From assembly GCA_012184525.1 (NCBI GenBank), contig WOFQ01000006.1, positions 868,001 through 932,000 of the forward strand: a stretch of DNA of 64,000 nt. The letters run 5' to 3'. The notes under the pieces are model-generated. The model was not told the origin of the DNA and did no database searches. It saw only the letters and a list, made by a program, of their open reading frames with translations. The DNA comes from Xenoacremonium recifei (lineage: Eukaryota; Ascomycota; Sordariomycetes; Hypocreales; Nectriaceae). Position 1 is the first letter of the stretch; every line of letters begins with the position of its first letter. A program made the position numbers and the translations under genes. Positions 1-9,951 of the stretch are shown here, in pieces.

Positions 1-123
1 CCCCATGCGCTCTCAGTTGAGCACTCCAGGGACTTGTCGGGCTTCTAGGGTAACAATCCAATGCATCGAGTCTTCCCAATTGTGATTGATCGATATACAT
101 TCCCTTCAAGGTGAAGAGCAAGG

Positions 124-2726
124 CTAATTCATCATTCCCAAGTACTGCGATGTCACAACAACGCCATCTTTCCACCCCTGCACTCCGATTTTGACCACCT
201 CGCCCGGCACTACGTCCACCAGGTTATCCTCGAAACTCACACCGTCATCCTGGCACTCGAGGGCAACGCCCTTGACAGGGACATCTGCGCTTATTTCGAC
301 CGTCTTTCCTTCGACGACTTCAACTCTAAGATTCGGCTTTTGCAAGTGCAGGTACTTCAGTGGCTCCGACCAGTTAACATAGCGGGCGATCTGAACTCCA
401 TGCTGGTAGAGGTATGCGGCGACGACAGTGCGAGTCTCAAGTCCTGCATTTTGGCTCTTAACTGGGACATCAAGAGCTATGATCTCGGTTGATTGGTTCT
501 GTGGGAGAACGAGGGATGAAGCAACGGTCTTGGAGTACGTCTCCTTACCGGTCTCAACGTCCCATGCCTTAAGGACACAGTCCACTTCCAGGTCTTTGAG
601 AGACAAGTTCGAGCCCCATACCTCAATCTGTGTCTGTTTGTCGACGTTGACGCGAGTATGTTTGCTATGAGGATGCAGATGTTCTTTTCTGGTGATACCA
701 ATCGATATGGGCGCCATTTCTCGTTTGACGGTGAAGTATGCCAGCTTGGGCCGTAGGTGGTAGTCGCAGATAGACCACGATGTCACTGGCCAACAGTCAT
801 TGATCTGCCAGACCAATGCACCAGCGCAGTACTCTCTCCCAGGTCCCTTCCACTGACGTTTCCAGAGACGATACGCAGATGCCAGACACTCGCCCTGCAT
901 CAACTGTGTGCAGTAGATGAAATGCTCCAGAGGATCGGGAGCATAGCGAAAGTTTTCGACTAGATATAGGGCAATACGGCGCTCATGACCGGTCGCCTTG
1001 TTGTGGAAGTCAATGGTAGAAGACTGGGGATATCGATCTGGATCGTCTTTGCCCATGGGAAGAAACCCTTCAATGGTCTTGATACTGGGGAAGGCTTCCA
1101 TACCAAATTCTGAAACAAAACGGCCAACCAGCTTGTCAAAGTCCTGGTATTTTTCCTGGGAGCCGTGCCAGACATTCCACTGATGGATGTCCCCAATGGT
1201 TGGATCTGTCGTCTGTTTTCCACCCCAAGGGCTTCCGTAATGGTATGCAGTTTCCGGGATAAGCTCTTTGCAGACGTCGGCCAAGATCTTCTCGTATATA
1301 TAACGAGCAGGAAAGTCGGTTTTGAGCCAATTATCTGGATCTTTATCCTCGTAATCATAAGTAAGATTCTCGGTCTCGGCTATTTGGTAGTCCTCGTTGT
1401 TCCCAGCCCAGATGACAATGGATGGATGATGCCGAAGTAGTTTGACATTTTCTCGAGCCTCTCGTTCGATGGACTTGAGAAGACTGGGCCAGCATGGATA
1501 GTTACCGCAGCCGAACATGAAGTCGTGCCAGACGAGAATCCCCAGTTCATCGCAGGCGTCGTAGAACGCTTGCTCTTCGTATATACCTCCGCCCCAGACT
1601 CGGATCATGAACTGGTTTCCCTTGGCGACAAGTTTCACCCAATCGTAGTATCTTTGTTTTGAGATTCGGGGAATGAAGTTGTCCGCAGGGATCCAATTGC
1701 TTCCTCCGCAGAAGATAGGCATATTATTGACTCTAAAGAAGAAGCTCGTCCCCGGCTGGTCTTTGAGGGATTGCTGAACCAGCTCAACTTTTCGTAGCCC
1801 GATCTGCTTGGAGACTTGGTCCATTTCCTCGTCATCTTTGACGAGAGTCGCAGTGACAGTGTACAGCGGCTGTTTGCCGTACCGAATCGGGTACCATAGT
1901 TCTGGGTTTTTAACATTGAAGACGGCGCAAGCATCATCGTGGACTTCTACCGTCTGGATCGAAATCTCCTTTCCATCGCGGGAGAGGGCAAATCGAACAT
2001 TTGAAGCAAGGCCTTCAACTGCAGCGTGGACAGCTACTTTGGCATGAGTGAGGTCGCTACTGACGTCGACCTTGGCATATACATCAGAGATGCGTGACTC
2101 AAACACCTCGAGACGAACAGGTCTCCAAGGTCCGCAGGTCAACAGCGTTGGTCCCCAATCCCAACCCTTTGATCATGAGAATTAGTTACAATATAACTGA
2201 GGATTGCGGGACATACCCAGTGATATTGAGCCTTTCGAACTGTCAATCTCGAGCTGTCACCATTCCAACACACATACTTGTGATCAGGATGACCGTCCAC
2301 TCGGTCCCAACCTTTCAGATACGCGCTTTCAAACGTGATCAGCAGTTCATTATCTCCGTCCCGTTTTAGATGCTTCGTCACTTCCACTCGCTCGGGAGTA
2401 AACATATTATCAGATTCCAATATGACATGCTTGTTCAATTGCACCGTGGCGAAAGTGTCCAGGCCGTCAAATGCCAGAATTGCTTTGTGGCCATCACGGA
2501 CCTCAGGACTGGGGAAAGAAACTCGGTAGACCCAGGAAGTTTCGCCAACCCATTGGGCCTGGAGCTCATTCTTGCCGATGTAGGGGTCTGAGATCTTGCC
2601 GTGGTGAAGGAGGTCGAGATGGATATTGGTTGGGAATTGCGCTACGGGCAGGAAGCTGCTGTTGTCTTCAGTTGCCTGCTTGAAGTGCCAACCTTGATCT
2701 ATCGGGATTACTAGGCGAGGTGCCAT
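124..2726 (-). CDS. mndB: Beta-mannosidase, GH2 family (mndB type), 2 exons
   Basis: This enzyme removes terminal beta-1,4-mannose from manno-oligosaccharides or N-glycan remnants. Exons are 2726..2217 and 2166..124, with a 50-nt intron; the join restores the GH2 signature QYHW|GWDWGP. The product is about 850 residues, close to fungal beta-mannosidase B. Domains in order are an N-terminal sugar-binding sandwich (about 1-190), an immunoglobulin-like domain (about 195-290), a TIM barrel (about 300-600) and C-terminal sandwiches. The acid/base is probably Glu428 in WAGNNED and the nucleophile Glu523 in SEFGMEAFP. I chose the start at MAPRLV rather than an in-frame ATG 39 codons upstream, because homologues begin with a short lead into the IDQGWHF segment. 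No signal peptide is visible, so it is probably intracellular, as is usual for the B type. Substrate preference cannot be read from sequence. Confidence 0.93.
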
Positions 2727-3507
2727 GATAAGAGATGGTTTGAAACGAATAGAGTAGGAGTTTTGGGCCGACTGTTGGCCGAAATTGGAGGGGTGATGTT
2801 TGAATAGCGTTAAGGTGGTGTTGAAGTAGTATTGAAAGTACACCGATGGGGACTGCGGTTGGGCAAGCGACTTGCTTTATCAACCTAACCGGCGGTCACA
2901 GTGGCTTCGTACCATAAAAGCTCTGTGCAACCACAACAGTCAGCAGGCAAGCTTGGAGGCAGGAGCAGACGAAAGACTATAAAATATCATCAGACTCGTG
3001 TACTGGGCGGATTTATCCGGTGGCAGGCTTTCCGAAGCCGGCGGTCATGGAAATCCATCCTTGCGTTCGTTCAATCACGAGATCCCCGCAGTTGCGACGC
3101 CGAAGAGGTGGATATGCCCAAATAACCGTCCAATATCAAGTGGTTCAGCGCGGAAGGCTTGTCCATTTATCCGCCAATCTCGTCAGCTCGTAAATCATGG
3201 AGCATAATGGCACCTCAACATTCAGGAAGAACGAAATTATATATTAATCGTAGCGATTAAGTGCGTGCCAGAAACAAATTATATACTTCCATAAACAAAA
3301 TCAAGCACCATGTCGTCCAGCCGGCTGTGAATCAGTTAATCAGTCAGTCATCTATGCCCAACGCCCAGACGCTTCAAAACGAATGCTTGCTTCCAAACGA
3401 TATCCCCAAGACACAAAGGTAAGAAGTCGTTCATGCTCCTCTCAGCCCATACTCTCTCTGCGAATCTGGCCCTCTCGTGGCATCTTGCCTCTCGTCTTCG
3501 ACCGTCG
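2727..3507. other. Intergenic, 0.78 kb
   Basis: The stretch holds the promoter of the beta-mannosidase gene and the 3' region of the Rab gene, both on minus. A local AT-rich patch near 3235-3300, with repeated TTATAT words, probably belongs to the Rab 3' end. I see no gene. Confidence 0.7.
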
Positions 3508-4728
3508 CTAGCAGCATGTCCGCCCCCTCCGTCGGTTGCTCAGTGTAAAGACTTCTTCCCACTCCCTCAAGCCCCAGTTCTGCGTGCGACTCTTCCCCTT
3601 GCGACGCCGGCGGAGGCCACTGATTCCGTCGTCGATAGTTGCGCCAGTCATCGAGCTTTTGATGCTTCCGCCGTCGCTTGCGGTATTCCAACCCCCACTA
3701 TCGCCGTATTGGATCCCGCTCGCCGGGTCGTCGGGATCAATCTCCCCTAGCTCGATCTTGGTCAGGATCATACGGGCCAGTCTTCCGAAAATCTCATCCA
3801 CCCCCTCGCCATTAAAGGCGCTCGCTTCCGTTACAACCGAAATCCCCGCCTTGCTTGCCCAGTGACTTGCTTCCGTTGTCGTGACTTCGCGTCCTTCTGG
3901 GGCGATGGTTGCATGCTGCTGAGTGCCGGCGCCTACTGAACTACTAAAATCTCTGAAATTGGACCCTGAGGCCTGAGATGATGATAGAGGATGGGAGCCG
4001 GCCCCAGAGCCTGTGGTGATGGTATTGGTTGAAGAGACGCTGCTCGGTGTCGCTGGAGGAAGACTTGTATCGACGAGAGGTTGACTGGCGAGGTCCAACT
4101 TGTTTCCTACGAGTAATACACTCAGATTTGGCGAAGCGAGGGCTCGGGCGTCGTTCAGGAATGGTTGCAGCGCTCGAAAGGACGAATGTGAGGTGAGGTC
4201 GTAGACGAGGATCGCCCCGGCAGCGCCGCGATAGTATGACCTGGAGACGGATCGGAATCGTTCGGTACCGGCCGTATCCCAAAGCTATAGATTGTTTAGC
4301 TTCAGGTATTGCGCCCGCGAAGTGAAATATACTGTACCTGTAGCTTGATTCGTTTCCGCCGCGATCCGGTGCCGACCTTGATGATTTTGCTGGCGAATTC
4401 GACGCCGATAGTTTGCGACGAGAGGACCCTCCATTCATTCTTGACAAAACGATGCAGAAGACATGATCTAGAGCTAATAGTCAGCACAGTCCCATGCAGA
4501 GCCTCAACTAATCCATCGCTCTCTCTGGAGTTGATAGCACATACTTTCCCGTTCCACTGGGTCCCAGCAAAATGATCTTGGCCAAATAATCATACATGCT
4601 GCCCAACTCCTTTACACAGTCAGCGCTCTAGCTCTCAGCCCTTTCCCGCTTCTTGGTATATGTACCTGTTCCCGCGCAGTCGCTGAACTCTCTTCGCTCG
4701 CACCGGAGAGCCGTCGTGGTCTCGTCAT
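3508..4728 (-). CDS. Rab-family small GTPase with an insert before G5, 4 exons
   Basis: A Rab GTPase of vesicle traffic, nearest to the Rab4/Ypt4 group of filamentous fungi. Exons are 4728..4666, 4609..4545, 4467..4338 and 4284..3508, giving 344 residues against about 210 for a typical Rab. Visible motifs are the P-loop GPSGTGKS (37-44), an effector segment with TIGVEF, the G3 loop WDTAGTE (88-94), G4 NKLD (147-150) and a C-terminal Cys-Cys (343-344) for double geranylgeranylation. Two things are unusual. About 60 Ser/Thr/Gly-rich residues (roughly 152-215) separate G4 from G5. The G5 loop reads EASAF instead of the common ETSAK. A basic and Ser-rich hypervariable tail precedes the Cys pair. 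The family call is firm; the Rab4-like subgroup is inference. Confidence 0.9.
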
Positions 4729-5584
4729 GGTGGCGTCGCAGATGGTGGAGTTTGGACGCTCTGGATATTAGGAGTCGAGGCAATGGGGCATCTCTCGTGT
4801 CGCGTCGTCTCGGCTGACTATCGAGTCGGTGGCTTTCAGTTGCAAGCAATGCGCGGGATGAAATGTGAGCAAATTCAAGACTTATTGAGGCAGACCGGGC
4901 TTATCGGGGACGTGCTTTGCCCTTCTATTGTGGTGATGAGCATGATGATGTCGCCCAGGTGACAGGGGTTCGAAGTCGCTAAGGTACCCATGTCGTGATT
5001 ACATAATGTGATTCAAGCTGGTTTCAGGCTTCATCAACCAGGACCCCGGATTTAGGTATCTTTCCCTGAATAAACTCCCTAACATGGGAGCCAGCATAAG
5101 GTACTTTTAAGTCACGCAAGGTGTGCTGCCAATCGCATATCAACTAAACGTTTACTGATATGCCGGTATGTTTATGTAAAACTAGCCGTCTCTTTAGCTA
5201 CCGAGCGTCTCTGGTTAGCTCGTTGAAGCGCTGAACGACTCGCAATTTAGATACGTGTTGATCTACAGTTTCAATGCGCAATGGTAAATACTCGAATATT
5301 TCGGCAATTTAAAATGACTGTGAAGTCGTTTTGTATGCTATGCACCTTTCGCATGGCATAAGCCAGGTAGTTTGAGACTGGTCCGAGACTGAGAAGACTG
5401 GTACTCGTAGAATCGGTCATATTCGGTACTTAGCTGACCGAGCCGAGGTTCTTCCTCAGTCGGGCTCCCTCATGACGTTAGATCTGTATTCTCGAGAGCT
5501 GACCAGCCTCGTTCATTCCAGCATTGGCTGTTGTTGATCTTTCGTACCTTTTTTTATTCTACTTGGCATTGCGAAATTGTCACA
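4729..5584. promoter_or_regulatory. Divergent intergenic region between the Rab and SDR genes
   Basis: This 0.86-kb region separates two divergently transcribed starts, so it should carry both promoters. A CCAAT word lies at 5129-5133 on plus. A GGGTTCGAAG word near 4965 resembles a tRNA B box but lacks the conserved end and a partner A box. No coding sequence is evident. Confidence 0.55.
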
Positions 5585-6468
5585 ATGAAAATCGAAGGTC
5601 GCACTTTTGTTGTCTCCGGCGGGTGAGTAATCGTCTCAACCCCTTCATCACATGCTTACCATCCCCAGTGCCTCAGGACTCGGCCAGGCTTGTGTCGAAG
5701 AAATCATCAAGCACAAAGGAAATGCTGCTGTTCTGGACCTCAATGAAGAAGCTGGAGCTGCCGTCTTAGAAAAACTGGGGTCTTCAGCCAAGTTCTTTCG
5801 CTGCGATGTACTCGACACAGAGAGCGTTCGTGATGCGGTGCAGGGCGCGGCCAAGTGGGCGGACGAGACCGGAAAGCCGTTGGGAGGTGTGATTCCCGCC
5901 GCGGGAGTCTCTGTGCCTGCAGCAGTAAGCATTTGAGAAAAGCGAGAACATGACATGAAGCTAAGAGGACTAGATGCTGGATCGCGACGACAACCCTTTG
6001 AGCCTCGACGACTTCGACTTCGTCCTCTCAGTCAATCTCCGAGGCACCATCGACCTAGTCCGCCAAACCCTCCCCTACCTCGCCAAGACCACACCCTCCG
6101 ATCCGTCTGCCACTCGCGGCGTCGTCATCATGGTCGCCTCGTCCGCTGCCTTCGACGGTCAGCGCGGTCAGGTTTCGTACTCAGCCAGCAAAGGCGCCGT
6201 CACAGCCATGACACTGCCCATGGCGCGCGACCTCAGCCGCCACGGCATCCGCGTCATCACCATTGCGCCGAGTCTATTTGAGAGTCGCATGACGGCCGCC
6301 ATGCCGGAGCGCGTGCGCAAGAGTCTGGAGGGCGCGATGGAGTTCCCGCGGAGGGCTGGGCGGCCGGAGGAGTTTGCGTTGTTGGCGAGGCAGGCTATTG
6401 AGAATGAGATGCTCAATGGGACCGTGATTCGACTAGATGGAGCGATGAGGATGCCGAGTAAAATGTAA
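5585..6468 (+). CDS. Short-chain dehydrogenase, HSD17B10 (type 2 hydroxyacyl-CoA dehydrogenase)-like, 3 exons
   Basis: A classical NAD-dependent SDR of 262 residues. Exons are 5585..5622, 5669..5924 and 5974..6468. The Rossmann glycine motif SGGASGLG sits at the N terminus and spans the first splice junction. The catalytic set is Ser154 in VASSAAF, Tyr167 and Lys171 in YSASKG. The wording around these residues and in IAPSLFESRMTAAMPERV resembles human HSD10 and its fungal mitochondrial relatives, which oxidise 3-hydroxyacyl-CoA in short or branched-chain acyl and isoleucine catabolism. That substrate is inferred from the family. No clear mitochondrial presequence is seen. It lies head-to-tail with the 2-hydroxyacid dehydrogenase 440 bp downstream. 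Confidence 0.9.
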
Positions 6469-6910
6469 TGCGATTGTAATTTTCAATCCGATTCTACCTG
6501 TATAAGGGAATATTTGACCAAATGCTTTGGACCTCTGCGCCTGAAGATTTGCTGTTTCGTTGATGATTTTATCAACCACAACCACTTACACGCAACCAAA
6601 AGAGCCGCCGGCTATATTATCAACCGGGAGAGCACCTAAGTAACATGAGCAAAATACCGGATCACTTAGTGTATGTAAGAAACTGGCTTGAGACACATAG
6701 CTGGTACGGAACTGAGGCAAGACTTCCGATTTATCAATTGTGTTATACTAATAGACGTCCGTCCACCTTAATTCCTGATAGCTCGGAGTTACAACTCCCG
6801 AGGCTGCTCGATCATCGACCCCTCATCGCACGTCACCTTCAGTCCTCCGCACGCATCTGAATTTCTACAACATCGTCGGAACAAGTCTTGAATCTCCAAA
6901 TTGTATCTTC
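6469..6910. other. Intergenic, 0.44 kb
   Basis: This is the 3' end of the SDR gene and the promoter of the next gene on the same strand. A pyrimidine-rich segment precedes the downstream start. I see nothing else. Confidence 0.6.
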
Positions 6911-8054
6911 ATGATGGCTCCCTTGAAAGTTGCCGTTCTCGATGACTACCAGGGCCTCTCAATTCCGTATTTCGCTCAACTCGACCCCGCCAAATATGAA
7001 GTCGTGCAGCTCAAAGACACCCTTCCCCCATACAACCATCCTTCAACAACGGATTCAATTCGAGATGAGCTAGTCTCGCGACTCTCCCCATTTGAGATTC
7101 TCTGTATGTTCTACCTCGTTCTTCTGTCTGGTCAGTGAAGGCTGACCAAGGAGTCCAGGCTCAATGCGCGAGCGCACCCCGTTCCCAGAGCAGCTCATCT
7201 CCCGTCTCCCCAACCTTCGCCTCTTCCTCACCACCGGCAACCGTAACCGCGCCCTGGATCTCGCCGCCTTCGCCGCTCGGTCTATCCCGGTCGCCGGTAC
7301 CGACGACCCCGCGCGCAACATGAAGGGCCCTTCCGGCACGGACTCCACCACCCAGCACTGCATCGCCCTCATCCTGAGCGTCTGCCGCAACGTTGCAGGC
7401 GATGATGCCGCTGTCAAGGCCGGGCTATGGCAGACGAGCCTCGCCACTGGAGTAGCCGGTAAGGTTTTGGGAATCCTGGGTCTGGGCAGGCTCGGAGCTC
7501 ACGTCGCGAGGATCATGGCGACGGCGTTTGGCATGAAGGTAGTGGCCTGGAGCCCGAACCTCACTCAGGAGCGCGCCGATGAGAAGGCGCGTGAGATGGG
7601 CCTCCCTGTGGAAGATGCCTCAACAGGGGCCAAGACGTTCAAGGCGGTAACTCGTGAGGAGCTCTTCGCATCCTCTGATGTCCTCAGTGTGCATATTGTC
7701 CTGTCGGACAACACGCGGGGCCTTGTCACGACAGAGGATCTTGTACGCATGAAGCCCACGGCCTTCCTCGTCAACACATCACGCGGCCCGCTCATCCGCG
7801 AGGCTGATCTACTTGCACGCCTTCAGCAAGGCCGCATAGCTGGTGCGGCGCTCGACGTGTTCGAATTAGAGCCTCTGCCGGCGGACAGCGCGTGGCGGAC
7901 AGCGGATTGGGGGACTGGTGGCCGGAGCCGGGTGGTGCTGACGCCGCACATGGGATACGTGGACGCTGAGCCGCTTGGCAAGTACTACCAGCAGCAGATT
8001 GAGAACATCGGTCGGTGGGAGAGGGGAGAGGAATTGGCGATGGTGCTGAAATGA
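6911..8054 (+). CDS. D-isomer-specific 2-hydroxyacid dehydrogenase, 2 exons
   Basis: An NAD(P)-dependent D-2-hydroxyacid dehydrogenase of 362 residues, interconverting a 2-oxoacid and its D-2-hydroxyacid. Exons are 6911..7103 and 7159..8054, joined in phase 1. The N-terminal catalytic half begins with a VAVLDDYQG stretch typical of fungal members. The nucleotide-binding motif GLGRLG is at 172-177. The catalytic arginine is Arg273 in NTSRGPL, a conserved acidic position lies in DVFELEP (300-302), and the catalytic histidine is His328 in LTPHMGY. Two adjacent ATG codons open the frame, and the first is used here. The actual substrate (glyoxylate, hydroxypyruvate or an aromatic oxoacid) cannot be told. 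Together with the SDR upstream this gives two dehydrogenases in tandem, but nothing shows a shared pathway. Confidence 0.93.
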
Positions 8055-8168
8055 GAGTCGTGCCATCGACTAATTCCAATTGTATGCAAGTCCTGGTCGT
8101 GTCTTACACCGGCCGATCCTCCGCGACGGACCGGCCGGGTGCACGTGGCTGGCCGCCGGCCCTTAAGT

Positions 8169-8178
8169 TACCTAGGTA
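8169..8178. repeat. 10-bp palindrome TACCTAGGTA
   Basis: A perfect 10-bp palindrome in the intergenic region after the 2-hydroxyacid dehydrogenase. Related CTAGGT words recur at about 22521 and 50731, also between genes. Its function is unknown. Confidence 0.6.
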
Positions 8179-8283
8179 GCTAGCTTTTCAGGCTCCGGAT
8201 CGTCTCCGTCCTCGACCGTTGTTCTCCCCGTATGTATAAAGTAACTTGGTGTTATAGTCAAGAACTTCCATCTGTGCCTAAAA

Positions 8284-8310
8284 GTGCCAAATGTGCCAAA
8301 TGTGCCAAAT
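8284..8310 (+). repeat. Three perfect tandem copies of GTGCCAAAT
   Basis: Three contiguous 9-bp units, preceded by a degenerate fourth (GTGCCTAAAA at 8274-8283). They lie about 500 bp upstream of the small hypothetical gene. The regular 9-bp period could present a repeated binding site on alternating helix faces, or could be simple slippage. Confidence 0.85.
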
Positions 8311-8808
8311 TAGCATGGTGTCCTCGCAGATGTCAGGTCACTCTGCCGCCAATATGCCGGCCCCCTATACCCTACCGCTCGTACAGAAGGTTGTAACAAG
8401 GTGCCCTGCAAACAGCTTTAGAAGGGGCGCTTTCCTTGGGCATCCCACAACCCGCCTTGCGGCCCAAGCGTGCCTGAACCTCCATCCTGTACTCCCCTGT
8501 TGCCAAATATTTACAGCCCGGCATCTCACATATCACAATCCTCGCTTCATGAAAATCACATCCATGCAAACACCAGCAAACTCTCGAACCTCTCATAGAA
8601 AACTCGTCCTCCAAGTAAGTCGATTCCAGCCTGCCCCGCCCCCACCTCCGTATCGACTCCCTTGCATGAGACCCCTCCATCTGAGCTCCCAGTTCACCTC
8701 AGACACATCTTCCAACAAAGTCTTGCCCCTTCGTTTTCGTATCTCGTTTCGATCCTTCCCAACGTCCATCTCTCACTGTTCGACAGGATCCTTGAAGGAG
8801 GATCGGAA

Positions 8809-9455
8809 ATGTCCGGAATCGGTGGGCATCTGACGCCTGCGGAGCGTGACCGCCAGGCCCGCGGCAAGGATCCCTACGCTGAAGAGCCTCTCGAGGTCCT
8901 CACCGACGGTAGCGAGGCCGAGGAAGGGCCCGTGAATCAGTAAGTCTGCAGTTCGTGTCTATCTCGGCACTTGGTCGTTCTTCTAGTAGTACCCAATACA
9001 AGAGCGAAGCATGGCAGTGTCGCTAGGGTATTCTCAACTCTTCATGACGCAAGGCTCACGCTTCTCTTCTCTAGTCCGCAGGTAGAAACGTTTCCCGACA
9101 TCGAGCGTCGCGGCGAGGCTATGCAAATATTGGACAACCCTCTGGCTCTCATGGCCCATGCCCAAGCCACCGGTGACGTACGTTTCCCCTCTTCTCCCGT
9201 CTTGTTCCGCTCCATGTCTCCGAAGCCTACCAACACCTCTCACAGAGCACCGCCGGCCAGCGACTACGCTTCACTCTTCAGCTTTGCGGATACGAGCCTC
9301 TCCAACCACCACCAAAGCCCAACGCACAATCCCGTGGCGGCGGTCGAGCCACGTCTTCTAAGGGAGCGTCGCCGGCCTCGAAGAGAGGTGGTAGGAGGGC
9401 GGCTTCTGGCTCGAGCCATGGCCAAGGCTCGGGGTCGATGACATATCATAACTAG
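8809..9455 (+). CDS. Small hypothetical protein, 3 exons, basic Gly/Ser-rich tail
   Basis: I do not recognise this gene. A three-exon model (8809..8939, 9075..9177, 9246..9455) gives 147 residues with consistent phase and GT-AG borders. The N-terminal part (1-45) is acidic and polar. The middle (46-100) looks folded and conserved: it contains ERRGEAMQILDNP, MAHAQATGD and, across the last junction, STAGQRLRFTLQLCGYEP. The tail (105-147) is rich in Gly, Ser, Arg and Lys, suggesting a disordered or nucleic-acid-binding end. No signal peptide or membrane segment is seen. The middle block crossing two introns in frame argues that this is a real gene. The first intron, at 135 nt, is the least certain join, and an upstream in-frame ATG at 8662 is possible. 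Confidence 0.68.
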
Positions 9456-9951
9456 CTGGAGTGATAACTTCTTCACCGAATAAGGGAAGGAACAATTATC
9501 TATCAAAGGGATTGGGAAAATACAGGACCGGGAAATCCCTACCGTGTCATGGTACCATGAGAGCTGGAGACAGGGTGGCGCTTAGGTGTCAGGTTTTATG
9601 TGACAAAGTCTGCCAACATCGGCATTCAGGCATGTCATTGATTGCTCAAATTACAAGCCATTGTCGTTTTCTTCATCTCATGAACGTATTAAAGGAGTTT
9701 CCTCTGCGTATTTACTTCGTACATACAGGTCAAACGTCATCTCCGTCACAACGCATTGCCAGAAAACGCAGCAGTTCATTTTCAAAGCATGGCTTCAAAT
9801 AACAAAGTATAGTGATTAGATATAAAGGATGATGGTCATGCATTTCGTGGATAAAGGATTATATGTCCAAGAGCCTAGATACTTCAAGAAATCCTTATGA
9901 ATGCCCAAACAAGAACGCCTGCCAGTTCCAAATCAAGTCATAAAGGTAGCT
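9456..9951. other. Convergent intergenic region, 0.5 kb
   Basis: This is the tail-to-tail space between the small hypothetical gene (plus) and the ADAM protease (minus). It should hold both 3' UTRs and polyadenylation regions; AT-rich patches near 9640-9900 fit. No gene is seen. Confidence 0.6.

Larger units (their letters stand above)
8055..8808. other. Intergenic, 0.75 kb, with a short tandem repeat
   Basis: This region lies between two plus-strand genes. It contains the palindrome TACCTAGGTA at 8169-8178, a TATAAA-like word near 8235 and three tandem GTGCCAAAT units at 8284-8310. An open frame runs in from the hypothetical gene's first exon (ATG at 8662). I treated it as 5' UTR because its composition is Pro/Ser/Leu-random. 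Confidence 0.55.

Noticed and set aside
4960..4980. GGGTTCGAAG word resembling a tRNA B box
   Set aside because: The final CC of the box is absent, no A box lies at the right distance and no cloverleaf can be drawn.
5432..5450. 19-nt stretch nearly repeated (one mismatch) at 41362-41380
   Set aside because: About one such pair is expected by chance in 64 kb when both strands are considered; no terminal repeats or longer homology flank either copy.
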